DNA of 64,000 bases from assembly GCA_029204225.1 (NCBI GenBank), contig CM055097.1, forward strand, positions 73,721,880 to 73,785,879, written 5' to 3'. Both the position numbers and the translations under genes were made by a program. The notes beneath the pieces are model-generated. The model ran no database searches. It had not been told where the DNA came from and worked only from the letters and a program-made list of their open reading frames with translations. Of the stretch, positions 1-12,129 are shown piece by piece; within the stretch, counting starts at the first letter, position 1; every line of letters starts with the position of its first letter. This stretch comes from Diphasiastrum complanatum. Taxonomy: Eukaryota > Streptophyta > Lycopodiopsida > Lycopodiales > Lycopodiaceae.

Positions 1-1290
1 CACTTTGAGAGTGTATTTGGAAGGCCGAGAGCAAGATCCTTGGTGCATAGCATCTCCATAAATTTGAAGTTGGGGTGGCCCAACCTCTTATGCCAAAGCT
101 CCACTTGATTGAGCTCCTCCTTCACCATGTTCACACTTCCAAGGAAAACATTAGCATCAAGCTTAAAAAGCCTTCCTTGCTTGAATCCCTTTACAATGCA
201 AGTAATTTTTCATCATTATGGAGCAAACACCTTGCTTAAAATGGACATCTAATCCATCATCCATCAATTGTCCTACACTTAACAAATTCTTAGTGAGTGT
301 AGGAACATAGGGTACATTATCAAGCTCTACTCTTTTAGAGGATCCAAGACTTAAGGGAATAGTTCCCACTCCATCTATTCTACATTCTTGATCACTTGCT
401 ATTAGAATAGACTTTTTACAACCTACAAAAGGTACAAGAGTTGAGAAAAAATCTTTTTGAAATGTCATGTGGGAACTAACCCCACTATCAATCCACCATG
501 TGTCATTGGAGTAGCTCTTTGATGTTGATGTAGAAGCCATCAAGCATGAATCCACTTCATCCTCATCTTCCTCAAGAGTGAGGTTGCTTTGTTTGCTCTC
601 TCCTTATTTCCACAAAAGAAGCACTTGAGTTTGGCTTTGTTCTTCTTTCCACCTTTGGAGCTTGATGGTTGATCATCATTCTTGGTCTCCTTGTGTTGGA
701 TTTTCTTCTTTGACTTTGCCTTTCTCTTGCTTGAGAAGTTGGCCTTCTCATCACCATCATGCAACTTTAAGGATCCAATCCTTTGCTTGACATGAAGGAT
801 CCTACTCTCCTCGGCCACAAGCACACTATGGAGCTTGTCAATACAAGGTAGTGCATCTTGAATAGCAAAGCTTTGTACAAGATTGGAGAACTCATCTCCA
901 AGACCATTCAAAATGATTTGAACAAGTTCATCATCATGAATACCCTCACTAATGATGGAAAGATCTTTGTTGAGAGATTTTATTCTCAAGACATACTCTT
1001 GAGCACTCTCATCACTCCCTCTAATGCTTTAGAATTTAGCCTTTCACTAGCCTCAAGAAGATAGGCTCCAATTGAACCCATTCTATCTAGTAACAAGTAC
1101 AACAAATGTACTATTCAAAGGCTCTCCCTTCTTCCTTTCTCAGAATTTAGCTAAAATGATACTCTCTTGAATCTCACTAGACTCAAGAAGCAAGATCTAT
1201 AATGATCTTGAACTCAAAAAATTTTGGAAAAGTGTATTATACACAATCTATTCACTTAGAACCTTGGATTTGAAAAATGATGATCCACGT

Positions 1291-1306
1291 CTTCACACGT
1301 GTGAAG
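1291..1306. promoter_or_regulatory. 16-bp perfect palindrome with G-box core
   Basis: CTTCACACGTGTGAAG is a perfect 16-bp palindrome centred on CACGTG, in the leader of copia E1. Plant bHLH and bZIP factors bind CACGTG (family knowledge). The same palindrome recurs in other copia LTRs and leaders in the window; binding here is inference. Confidence 0.45.
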
Positions 1307-1332
1307 TACAGCTTCTGTACGGCCTGATAACA

Positions 1333-1772
1333 TAGAAATAATTTACTTATCATTTACTAAGCATTCATCCACAAAGAAAGTGCTTAAGAGAGTCAAAACA
1401 CAAAGATTGCTTCACAAACCAAGATTTCTCATCATTAGCTCAACAATGGATCCATCATGGATCAAGTACCAAATCACTATAATCTCTCTCTAAGTTGCAT
1501 CCAACACATGTGGGACAGCTCATTGTACTCAACCATATCCACTTTGGATAAGATCTATCAAGTTTGCCACATCATCCATTGGTGGTTTGTGTTGAACTTC
1601 TAGATTCCTACAATGTAGGACCTAACTCCTATAATTTAGGAGATGTCATATTAGACTCAAATTAGAGCTAATCAAAATGGATATGAATATTACAAGTGTC
1701 ATTTCACACGTGTGGATCCACATAGATGTCAAAATACATCAAAAACCATGTGAAAATTGCTTAATTCTAACA
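1333..1772 (-). repeat. 5' LTR of copia E1
   Basis: On the minus strand the LTR opens TGTTAGAATTAAGC at 1772, exactly where homology to the E2 LTR stops. The inner end is estimated from a degenerate initiator-Met-like primer site near 1319-1333. A palindromic CACACGTGTG lies at 1705-1714. The left boundary is uncertain by tens of bases. Confidence 0.55.
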
Positions 1773-1860
1773 GGAACGTATCCTTTCAGAGCCCAAGCTT
1801 GTCCACTTATTCTTAGACCATTTAACTTTATTGTGAACACGAACATTAGTTATTTTAACA
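1773..1860 (-). repeat. 3' LTR of E2, outer segment
   Basis: Starts TGTTAAAATAAC next to a purine tract at 1861-1872 and matches the start of the 5' LTR with only scattered differences. It stops at 1773 where E1 begins. Confidence 0.8.
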
Positions 1861-2332
1861 CTCCCACTTACTGAAGTGTTCCCTAAACTTATTAATAGAA
1901 TTGTAATTGATCTTATTATATATCTTATTAAGTTCAGCATTATTATTATTATGACAGTGTTGTCACTGCTCTCACTTCATGTGAAAGCTCTTGATTTTCA
2001 TTTAATCATGCTCCACTTTGGGATATGCTTCTAAACTACATCTTCATGTGGATTGTGGTAGAAGACGTCTCTTCCTTCACCTACACATAAAATTTGCTTT
2101 AATTTAGTTTTCTGCCATCTTCAAAGAGCTAGCTTTGATCATTGTTTTGTTGATTAGTTGCTTGTTTCAGCAACTCTCAGTTGGTTGGTTGATTTTGATG
2201 TCATTTCTTCAAAAAAGAGTTTCAAGTTGATGTTCTTCTTCAACTACTTCAACACTCAATACTTGATGATCATCATTCTCTTCATCTTCTTTCTTGTTTT
2301 CACGATCTTCATATGCCTTTTTTCCAGCATCC

Positions 2333-2905
2333 TCAGACAAACTGTTTATTTGTCTTCTCAGAATCATTCTGCATTTTTCCTTGTCTGTTCTTCACAAACC
2401 GTGGGACTGCATTTTTTTTTCCTCTAGATTCTTCACGAAGTAATCTAGCATTGACATATTCCAAGTCTCGATCACCTTGGCGGCTTTCTAAGGAGATGAT
2501 AAGGTTTTCATATGATTCAAGAAGACTTCCAAGAAGAGTCATGACAACATCTCCTTCTGTTAAACTGGCACCAATGGCTTCTAATTGCTGTGACATAGAA
2601 CACACTTGGTTTATGTGTGCTATGACGCTTTCTTCCTCACTCATTTGAATAGTGAAGAATTTTCTACGTAAGTATAAACGATTTGCAAGGATTTTTGTTT
2701 CAAACAGATTCTGCAATATGGACCATGCAGCTTTAGCACTCAAGACTGACTTCACATGCATTAACTGCTCATCATTAAGACTGAGACAAATTATTGAGAA
2801 TGCTTCGTTCTCCTCTAAAATCATTTGCATTTTAAACTTCCACAAATGAAAATTATGCCCATCAAATTTATCTATCAAACGAGTTTCATGCACTATAGTA
2901 GACAT
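2333..2905 (-). CDS. Copia Gag polyprotein (UBN2/retrotran_gag type)
   Basis: A 190-residue frame that begins MSTIVHETRLIDKFDGHNFH. It shows the classic plant copia Gag N-terminus (F-D-G-x-N-F-x-x-W-K-x-K-M) at residues 14-27, the AAWSILQNLFE helix near 60-70, and the LLGSLLESYENLI motif near 125-140. Gag packages element RNA into cytoplasmic virus-like particles (family knowledge). The tail is basic. The start codon lies about 165 bases from the primer-binding site, as expected. It is the only coding part recognised in element E2. Confidence 0.8.
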   Translation of the reverse strand: MSTIVHETRLIDKFDGHNFHLWKFKMQMILEENEAFSIICLSLNDEQLMHVKSVLSAKAAWSILQNLFETKILANRLYLRRKFFTIQMSEEESVIAHINQVCSMSQQLEAIGASLTEGDVVMTLLGSLLESYENLIISLESRQGDRDLEYVNARLLREESRGKKNAVPRFVKNRQGKMQNDSEKTNKQFV

Positions 2906-3068
2906 GATGTCTAAACAATTGCAAGTTCAAATAGTAAACATTGTGACAGCCTCTATTGATGGCAAACCATCGCTAGAACGTGGAATGGAGTTTCACGTGT
3001 GTGAAGACAAAGACATCACATCATGGGGGTTGAGAAGGAGGAGATCTCTGGAGGTAGATCATTGTCAG

Positions 3069-3081
3069 GGCTCTGATACCA
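3069..3081 (-). other. Primer-binding site (initiator-Met tRNA) of E2
   Basis: GGCTCTGATACCA on the plus strand is the reverse complement of TGGTATCAGAGCC, the standard plant copia primer site. It lies directly next to the LTR and upstream of gag. Confidence 0.85.
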
Positions 3082-3442
<361 letters not shown>

Positions 3443-4204
3443 ATTTGCGCCAATTTTTAAGAAATTTGGCTAAGAGATGCAAAAGTTATTGCAATTTTTC
3501 CAAAGGCTGTCAAAATAGGTGATTAGAAATTTTCTTTCACTTTGCTTGAATTTTTCAGGTTCTGTTTGAGTTTTAATCTCAAGTTTCCCTACATAAGATT
3601 TTATAGCATTGTCTTAGCTTTGAACTGATCCATATGGTAGGTAATTTGGATTAGTATCCAAAGAGTTATGACAATTCTTAATTCCTAGCTCTAGTTTTGT
3701 TAGTTTTCTTTTTCAAAATATTTTATGCCTGTTTTGTTGTCAATTTGACATATCAAATCACATTAAATAATTGATCTAATCCTATTGGGTGATAGAGCTT
3801 GTTGTTACTTTTAAAAGGTACTGAGTTTTTGTTATTTGGATTAATATTGGGGAAGCTATGATCAAATTAGTGGAGGTGGGTCAAACTAGCCAGAATTTTG
3901 AAAATTTTCTTTTGGATTTTTCCAAGTGAGAGAGAAGCACTTCAACTTCTCATTTGTGAAGCTTTGTTTCATTGTAATTTTTTTTTTGGTTCTTCATTTT
4001 GAAGTTTTGTAGGTTCAAATTAAAAAAAAATTGACCTAACCCTACCCTTGCACAACCCTAACCCTACCCTCGCAATTTAGGTTAGGAGAGAAGAAAAGAG
4101 CCAAAAACCCAAAAAGACACTAGCAAAACCTACTATACTTCATGCAAAGTTAGTTTCCAACCATTTTACCGAAATAGCCATAAAATCGCAAAAAATTGCC
4201 AAAA
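3443..4204. other. No gene recognised
   Basis: AT-rich sequence flanking E2 on the right. No coding similarity, terminal repeat or RNA gene was recognised. A short CCCTAACCCTACCCT stretch near 4055-4070 is not a plant telomere array. Confidence 0.6.
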
Positions 4205-4840
4205 ACTCATAAATTGTATTTTCTATCCATCCCCTGGAAACCAACCATTGTCCACCTAGGAATAGCTAAATCTATATTAGAGGAAGGTTCTCTCTCTAGG
4301 ATCTGAAAGAAAATTGCCAAAAATAATAAAACAACTCATAAAAATTGTATTTTCTCTCCATCCTCTAGGAACTTGGATTTAGCTAAATCTGTATTAGAGA
4401 AAGCTTCTCTCAGTTTGGCAAAGGTTCTCACTCTAGCATCTGAAAGAAAATTGTCAAAAATAATAAAACAGCTCATAAAAATTGCATTTTCTCTCTATCC
4501 TTTGGGAACCAACCCTCGTCCACCTAGATTTAGCTAAATCTGTACTAGAAGAAGCTACTCTCAACTCGGCAAAGGTTCTCTCTCTAGCATCTAAAAGAAA
4601 ATTGTCAAAAATAGTAAAACAACTCATAAAAATTGTATTTTCTCTCCATCCCCTAGGAACCAACCCTCACCCACCTGGATTTAACTAGATCTATATATCA
4701 GAGGAAGCTACTCTCAGCTCAACAAAGGTTCTCTCTCTAGGATCTGAGAGAAAATTCCCAAAAATAATAAATAAAACTCATAAAAATTGTATTTTCTCTC
4801 ATAAAAATTCATAAACCCTTGCCCACCTAGATTTTGAGAA
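4205..4840. repeat. Tandem repeat, about five units of 128-153 bp
   Basis: The landmark CTCATAAAAATTGTATTTTC recurs at about 4205, 4333, 4471, 4623 and 4776. It is followed each time by CTCTCCATCC, CCACCTAGATTTAGCTAAAT and GGTTCTCTCTCTAG-type segments. Units differ by substitutions and small length changes, so the array is old. It gives rise to chance frames on both strands. Confidence 0.85.
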
Positions 4841-5595
4841 TATGAGAAAAACAACTTTCTCCCCTTTGTATGGTGGTGGATGTGCTTCAGATACAATTAC
4901 ATACTAGCCTTTGAGAGTTAAGGATCAGATGATCTTAATATTTTAGCAAAAACACCCAAAAAGGATACTTTTTTCATGATTTTTTGAGATCTGCTAGTAA
5001 GTAATCCTCTCATAGATCTGTAGAGTTAGATTTGGCTACTGTGAAATTTTTGTGAAGATCCAATGGACAGATTTAGAAATATCTAAGAAAAAGTGCTAAA
5101 AAGTGCTCAAAAACTGAATTATTTCAAGATCATGAAATCATTGTCCATCAAGAACCCTCGAAGACCTCATATTAGCTAGATCTGATTTAGATCCATCTAC
5201 TATAGGAAGGACAAAGGTTATATCCACTCCAATCTGAAGAAATCTCAGAAAACCCACAAAAAACTACTAAAAATGGGCAAAAATACATTAAAAATGATCT
5301 TTTTCTCTTATTTTCTCTAAATCTGACGATTCAAAACTCAATCAAAATTGGTAGTAGTTGGAGAATACTGTGGTTCAGCTACTTTAAATTTTTGGTTTAG
5401 ATCAGACACTCAGATCTATCAGTTAGCCTTCATCTTATTAATATTCTCGCGTTCATATGTTTTTCCATCCATTGTCATACTCGAAGTTACATCCATTTGT
5501 TATTGTTCATTCAAACATTTCACTTTTATTTTTTCAATTGTTCTTTAATTATTCATCCCTCACTCTTTGATTCACTTCTTTTCTTCTCTTGTATC

Positions 5596-5597
<2 letters not shown>
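4841..5597. other. No gene recognised
   Basis: AT-rich sequence with short reading frames of low-complexity composition and no recognisable family. Confidence 0.5.

Positions 5598-5644
<47 letters not shown>
5598..5644. repeat. (AT)n microsatellite
   Basis: About 23 AT units without interruption. Confidence 0.95.
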
Positions 5645-5650
<6 letters not shown>

Positions 5651-6030
5651 AAAAGTTTGAACACCATCATCATTGTACTATCTTTGAAGCAATCTAGAAC
5701 TACTTTGCGACATTATAGTGTTGATCAATGGAGACCACCCTTGTAGAATTATCTAAACTATAGAAGTTCCCTAATGAAACAATTCAAGCACCAGATCTTC
5801 CAACTAGTGAAGGATTGCAATTCATCGATTCTTGAGAAAATCATCATGGCAAAATACTATTTTGGACTACCCAAGAAGATTAGATTTGGCGTGGTAGAAT
5901 TAGGATTCTATATTTTACTGGGACAACTCTGTAAGGATGCTGCCACGATGGAATTGCATATCTTCCATGAGACAATGGATTTCTCTTATCACATTACTAA
6001 ATCATCAGATGGGAAATCAGAGGAACAAGA

Positions 6031-6249
6031 TGTGAGAAATTTCAACTAGTTTAGTCAAAATTGCGACATTTGTTTATATGGCATTTGAGGCCAATTTCAT
6101 ATTAGACTTAGAGTTTGACTATTCAAAGTTATATTCACTATTGGAGAAAGTGTTAAACACGAGTTTTGGATGGATTCAATTTGAGTAGTAGAAACATTGA
6201 ATTTAGTCACAATAATAGTAGAATTTTTCATTATGGAGAAAAAAGTTGG

Positions 6250-6337
<88 letters not shown>

Positions 6338-6648
6338 CATTCATGCTTATACATGGTTCTCTTGGGTTCTACTATCTATTGGTGCACTATACTTGTGATA
6401 TCTTGCAATTCTATGTGTAGAATGCTTATTGAATGTTATTTTCAGATCCACACGTGTGAAATACAGTAGCTTACTGTTTTTGTACGGACAACAACATTAT
6501 TTTATGTTCTGATTGATATTTGATCAAGATCTATTAGAGTTTGCATCTAGATGCTGATTTTTTTTTCTACAAAATTGGTGAGTTGTTGTCTTTCTAACCC
6601 AAGGTCATTTTATGGATTTGGATCCTAATTGATCTGAAATCTTTCACA
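6031..6648 (+). repeat. Solo LTR of copia family A with 5-bp target duplication
   Basis: It starts TGTGAGAAATTTC and ends AAATCTTTCACA, matching the inverted termini of family A LTRs at 37602-38251, 41169-41817 and 62466-63116. It is flanked by CAAGA on both sides (6026-6030 and 6649-6653), an exact 5-bp target site duplication. No internal sequence remains, so it is a solo LTR formed by LTR-LTR recombination (known mechanism). It contains a (CT)n expansion and a CACACGTGTG site at 6449-6458. Confidence 0.9.
6252..6332. repeat. (CT)n microsatellite, about 40 units, inside the solo LTR
   Basis: A pure CT array at the place where other family A LTRs hold only a short, imperfect CT-rich patch. 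Confidence 0.97.
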
Positions 6649-7751
6649 CAAGAGTCTTGAACAAGTGATGATCAAACAAGAATGAAAACCCAAGACAACT
6701 AAGTGGAGCAAGGAAAATAAGTATCAAGCCAACGAGGAGCTCACTAGGTGGATGGATGTCAAATGACGAGTTTTTTCAACAACTAGTGGCAAGGTGGAAG
6801 TATTGGTCATATTATCTTGCATGTCTCCGAACTCCAAGGAAGACCATAATAGGTTACCAATTTATTTTGTGAAAAATCATAAGGGACATCTATTACTGGT
6901 AAGGTGCTATGGATGCGGAGGAAAACATCGTCAAGCCGAATGTCCACATTGAGGGAATCCATCAATATTTGAACCATGGTGTGCACAATGCGGAGTTAAC
7001 CATAAAAAAATTATGAAACTCCTTATTGGGAAGAATGTCCTCTGCGACCTTCCATAATACTTGTGATACATATATTCTTGTTATATTCTACAATAAAATT
7101 TTCAAGTTAGCTTAACACATTTGACTCTTTTTAAGTTACCTTTCAAATCAAAGCGCAATTTTTTCATTTGCCATTCAAATGACATGCTTTTGAAATTTAT
7201 GATTATATTTGAAAGGCAAAATAGCCATTGACGTGCATTGCACATTGCAAATGCCAAGCCTGTTGATCATCCCATTCCCATGCCACTTTTCATAAAATGG
7301 ATTTGAGTGTTTACCAAACCTTGGGTACCACCGTAGCTCCACCAACGGCACGTTGATATCCCACTTGGAAGCACGTGTTCTTTTCTCTCCAAGCTACACA
7401 AGGAGAAGCGGCCGCGATTCCGTGAAGTAAAGGGAGAGTCCGAGAGAACATTCCAAGTTCCAACGATCACGTCAAGTGCTGTCCTTCACCTTTGTGTCTC
7501 TTCTTGTTGCTCGTGTACGCATCTGTCATCGACCTTTGGGAGAGGCTGCTGCGCTGTCTCTTTCTCTCTCATTCTGTTTCTGAAAGAGGATGATTACTTG
7601 CTGCCGTTGCCTATCGTTTCATGTGAGAAGATGATTACTTGCTGCCGTTGCCTATAGTTTCATGTAGAGAGAAATAACAGCTGCGGAAGGATATATTCTG
7701 TTATTCTGAAAAATTGCGCTTTAATATCATGATCAAAATGTTCCTCTCCTC

Positions 7752-7754
<3 letters not shown>

Positions 7755-7785
<31 letters not shown>

Positions 7786-7792
7786 ACACACA
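7755..7792. repeat. (GA)n(CA)n microsatellite
   Basis: Short compound dinucleotide array. Confidence 0.9.
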
Positions 7793-9088
7793 GAGACTAG
7801 AGCAAAGAATTGGGAGTCTTGAAAAACAAAGGGATATACATGATAATCCAAATGGCTAAAGTCATTCAGGATTGGTATGACACCCGTTGCAGCAAATGTC
7901 GTTGAAATGGTTTTGCTGCTATTTGCCGATCTTCAATCGAACTGATTCGCAATATCTGAGCGAAAAGGCTCCAACAGTGTCCAACGTCGTTTCCTAGTAA
8001 GGATGCTACTCATGAGAATCCCGTATCGCCAAAATCAAGCTAGGGATGTCGAAGCTCACGTTTGTCACTTTGAATGAGATCAGTTATCATTAGCCCATTT
8101 CTTACTTACAAGCGGGTAGCTTACGTTTGTCATGGAAGATTGTAGATACTTATAATCTGTCTTTCCGTAGTTGGATAGAGCCAGATTATGTTCATAAAGC
8201 CAATAGTCTGATATAGAACATAGTTTAGTCATAATTTATTATCATTTTACACTGGCGCCATCATATATCTTTCTGCTAATCACGAAAGTTTCTATTTACA
8301 GTGCTTAGAAGTGTAAGACAGTCAATGACGCTCATGTCTGAATGAGCTCTGCCAAGTATGATAAGAGGGCACGATGCAATCATTGGCCACCTGAGTTGCT
8401 GCATATATGGCATCTGAACAGAGGATTTCAAAATTTGAGGCCAGAGACAACCCGAAGCAACGTTGCTGATCGTTCTCATAGATTACTCATGGCTGATACT
8501 TATAAGCTCTCCATTTTAGCAGAGGTGGAGTTTACTGGGATAAGAACTAAGGTATTTTCTGACGTCGTCGTTTGCTCACGTGCTGTGGGGCAAGGAATTA
8601 AGATGATAGCTCATGTGGTGCATATTCCTGAAATTAAAATTGTTTATTTAACCTCATCCTTATCTTGCTGATGCCGAGTAGATCTTGACATTCACTGTCT
8701 TTGTGAGTGCCTTGGCATGCTGCTCATGGGAGTGTTTTCTTATCGATGAAGCTGGTCATGTATTGAATAGTTTTATCATGTGTGTTGTTATCCTACTGCA
8801 ATCTAATTTGACAAGCTGACCTCTTGGAATACAAAGGAAGGCATAATCATCTGGGTGGACGAAATATCCCCCTCAGAGTATAATAGAATGCCATTTTTCC
8901 AACAAAATACGTGAGCGGGTAGTTCTTGAGTAACACTTTTTCTTTTTGGGAAACTATCTAAAGGAGAATCCAACGTCACGATGGTCTAAGGAGTCAAGGA
9001 CGATCATGAAAAGCACCATTCCTGCCAATCCTGTTAGCTGCGATCTTCTAACCATGACAGAGACAAGGTCGTAATACCCTGTCCATTC

Positions 9089-9313
9089 ATGCGTTGCACT
9101 GGTATAACGATAACCTATATCCGCTCATTCCTCCTGGGGGGATCACACAATCCCGATTCCCCGAACCAGTCCGAATTCCAATATACAATATATCCATCAC
9201 CTAGCGCCCAGCAACAGGATACAGACAGGTCACCACTATTTGATCAGTTGCATGTAGTAGCTCCCAATCAAGTCAGCAACCGCCCTTCGAATTATGTCCG
9301 GCCTGACAAATGA
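9089..9313 (+). other. Possible terminal exon, unidentified
   Basis: A 74-codon frame whose second half (SEFQYTIYPSPSAQQQDTD to VRPDK) is polar and P/S/Q-rich, with balanced base composition unlike the surrounding transposons. It ends in a stop near a more AT-rich stretch. No homologue is recognised and no start or splice structure is proven. It may equally be a chance frame. Confidence 0.15.
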
Positions 9314-10129
9314 GCGACTGTTGCTGATGTCTTATTTTGACGCTTGTAACACTCAAAGACCTTGCAATTGTACCTTGCAATATAAAGCAAGTATTACACT
9401 GGACTCTCTAGAAGTCTCGTAGCGTCTACTCCCTTTAGAACACTTTCTACATGCATTCCTTTGTACATGCATTCCTTGTACTCCGACGGGTTTCTCCATG
9501 AAGTTTCTTCTTTAGAAATGACAACATGTAAGGAAATACACTGAACGAGAGACGCTGCAAGGCTCTTCATTAATAATTTTTATTATGCCCATCTGTGTGC
9601 TTACCAACATCTTTGCAAATGAATGGCGCACCTCAATGAATCATGGATAATTGCCCAGATTGGCGCACGTGGATTAACTAAAACTACAGGGCTCCCGGCT
9701 CCCTGATAGAAGATGCAGTAAAAACCTAACATCTCCATTTCCACCACCCGCATTGGACGGTATGAACTATGAACCAAGGCCACCTCTACCACTTAAAAAA
9801 ACTTAACAAGAAGGTTGTGGTGTTATCTTTTTTTTCTTTGGGGTTTAGACATTTACTAGCTTTTTTGGCTGAAGATGTATCGGTATGAAGAGGTAAGTTA
9901 TCGTGATGATTCGTTTGTTTTTCTTTTAACGTTCTAAGTTGCAAGAGATTACACTATCACAAAAGTACTAAAAGTTTTTACCATTGTAGAACTGAGATTG
10001 CATATTAGGATTTACAAAGACTAAAAATTGTGCATAAAGTGTTTTTCATTTGGTGATAATTTTTTCAAGTGGGTTTACTATTTTGATCACAAAATATGTA
10101 TATGATTTTGGAATGTTGAACTTGGCAAA

Positions 10130-10400
10130 GATTCGTAAATATTTACAACTAGTATTTTCAATAATCACAAGTATTCACAATAATTGCAAGTATTCATGAG
10201 TATTTACAATATTCACGAGTATTCACAATAATCACGATCAATATTCATGAGTATTCACAATAATTACAATTAGTATTCATGAGTATTCATGAATACTATT
10301 CACAATAATCACGATCAGTATTCGCGACTGTTCAGGATAATCCCGAGTATTCACAATATTCAAGATCACTATTCACAATAATTACAAATAGTATTCAAGA
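10130..10400. repeat. Minisatellite built on ATTCACAATAAT / GAGTATTCA
   Basis: Variants of GTATTCACAATAATCACGA recur about ten times in 270 bases with an irregular period of roughly 15-35. The units are degenerate. Confidence 0.8.
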
Positions 10401-12129
10401 TATTTCTCTTTATTTGGAGCACTCCATTTTTAGATAGCAAATAGAAATCCCTCATGGCAATAGGTGATTCATAGTAGCAATTGACCATGTGGATACCCAC
10501 GCTTATGATCAACTTGTCTCAATTCATTGAAAAGCAAATTTAAGCATGCAAATCCCTTTCTCCATGTGTCAACCGAAGTAAAGCGTGGCATGAAAAACAC
10601 TCTTTTGCCACACCAATTGTTGGCAATAGCATAACCACATGAAGACAAAGCTAGTCCGATCTACCTAGCCAAAGCACTCTCTTATAAAATGCCCCTCCTA
10701 GCCCAGTGTGAGTTTGCATGGATGTGGTAGGTGGTAGTTGCTGCTGGCACCCATTGTTTATGCTATCTGCACAAGTTATTGAGGCATGCGGGGACCCAGC
10801 CCATCATTGGGCATGCATGTGTCTGCTTGTATTTGCATCGACATTATTGGCCCTCATACCTAGTGCATGGTATGCATGCATGCCTCTAACTCACACAGTC
10901 CTCTACCTCCAGTGGTTACCTGTACCTAGAAGTATTGTTGGGTTAGTACTATTACGGGTGAATTCCGAAAGATGGAATGACCATGTAGGAACTAATATTT
11001 CTAGGCAAAGTAATAAATGCAAGTGGACCCCTCTTAAAGAAAGTAGAGTGAGCCACCTTTTGATGGTGACCTCTAGTGGAGAGCATAATTCCACTTGTAA
11101 TTTGTGTAATGTGGAACTGCCATTAGGATGCCACCTAAGGAGCTCTCTTGCTTATTTAAGAGACTCTCTCTTTGTAGAAGAGAGCTTTTTGTGTAATGCA
11201 TCTACTCCATGTCCAAATGAGAAGAGCCTCCACGAGTTTGGTGCATCCTTTGAGCTCCTTGATCATGGTTGTTTTCTTGAGTGATTCTCTTATGATCATG
11301 CCCTTCCATCCCTTTGTGTGTGGTTGTGGATTAGTGGTGGATTAGATTTCTTGTTTTCTTGTGGATTAATCTAGGAATCAAGATTCTGGTAAACTAAATA
11401 GGCTGGATTTGTGGTGTAGATCTTGCATATTCTTGACATTCCAGTTCTCGATATTCTTGGGATGTCCAAGAATCAAGAAATGTGTGTTTCTTGATTCTTG
11501 GACTTCTAAACCGCTGTCTAGTTTAATTAGTTTCTTGCTTCTTGTTTGTAGATTAATGCAAGTGTAGTATAGTTTAGGATCTGCCCCAGTTCATTTTGCA
11601 GCATTAAAGTAGGATTTCATGGCATTTCAGCCAATCTACACGCTGATTTCTTGGTTGAATGCATGATCTGCATGTTTGGTTTGAAAGCATGTGATTTCAG
11701 TTCAAGAGAGACGCCCCTGAATTGTCCTCTGACAAGTAGGACACATACTACAACGTCCATCAGTCCCTTTTGTCTGATTCTCGGCCTTAAACAAGAATGT
11801 TAATCTTTAAGAAGAGCCCAAGAAACCTGGTTACAGGCAGAAACATAATATGTAACCAGATAAGAAAGAAGAGAAGCAGAAGTTGCAACAAATTCTAAAG
11901 AATTAAATCTGTAAACATTACAAGAATCTTTAAACATGGCCCTTGCAGATCTACATGAATTTTGCAATTATGGCATGGTAGATGTATGATTTCTAGCTTA
12001 TGAATGATTCTAGATGTGCATCCAAATTTAGCCAACATCTTGTTGGTCCACTAAGTATGTTTTGGATCTAAATTTCTCACACGAGATATAGCCTATTTAT
12101 GTTGATGTATGGTTTTTAGCCACGCTCAC
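10401..12129. other. No gene recognised; LTR-like segment near 10945-11580
   Basis: A 188-codon frame at 10718-11284 has no recognisable similarity and overlaps sequence that looks like LTR or promoter DNA (TATTTAAG near 11154). About 55 bases at 11107-11161 match 12645-12700 in inverted orientation. Otherwise nothing is identified. Confidence 0.35.

Larger units (their letters stand above)
1..1772 (-). mobile_element. Ty1/copia element E1, 5' part, nested in element E2
   Basis: Read on the minus strand from right to left, the parts are a 5' LTR (about 1333-1772), a leader, gag (about 540-1060), aspartic protease and GAG-pre-integrase region (163-555), and the start of integrase (1-130, with the WHKRLGH core of the HHCC zinc finger). 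The protease core reads WWIDSGVSSHMT, the copia form of the D-[ST]-G motif. Gag shows the UBN2-type stretch DELVQIILNGLGDEF and a lysine-rich tail before a cysteine knuckle. The left end lies outside the window. The LTR start TGTTAGAATT meets 1772 and sits inside the 3' LTR of E2, so E1 is the younger insertion. It is broken, with several breaks. Confidence 0.8.
5730..7060 (+). mobile_element. Unidentified repeat with zinc-knuckle coding trace, split by a solo LTR
   Basis: Left part 5730-6030 and right part 6649-7060 flank the solo LTR. The right part encodes CYGCGGKHRQAECPH (a CX2CX3HX4C knuckle) and then CAQCGVNH. It is preceded by a stretch with VEVLVILSCMSPNSKEDHN. A diverged second copy lies at 43280-43620, which shows that this is a dispersed repeat rather than a unique gene. 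Double knuckles of this kind occur in nucleic-acid-binding proteins of retroelements; I cannot name the family. The reading frame is degraded. Confidence 0.45.
7061..9400. other. Low-copy-looking DNA, no gene established
   Basis: Base composition is more balanced here than in the flanks. A 40-bp tandem duplication (GATGATTACTTGCTGCCGTT...) lies at about 7588-7670. A GA/CA microsatellite is at 7755-7792. Short frames at 8342-8671 and 9089-9313 have fairly protein-like composition, but no family is recognised. The stretch could be promoter, UTR or intron of a gene, or pseudogene sequence; I cannot decide. Confidence 0.35.

Noticed and set aside
4055-4070. CCCTAACCCTACCCT as telomere repeat
   Set aside because: Only two or three imperfect units and not the plant CCCTAAA type.
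8342-8671. 109-codon plus-strand frame as a gene
   Set aside because: Protein-like in places but no motif, start context or homology recognised; kept only as unassigned DNA.
10718-11284. 188-codon plus-strand frame
   Set aside because: Composition is C/H/L-rich with no domain pattern, and the sequence beneath looks like LTR or promoter DNA (TATTTAAG, short direct repeats). More likely a chance frame.
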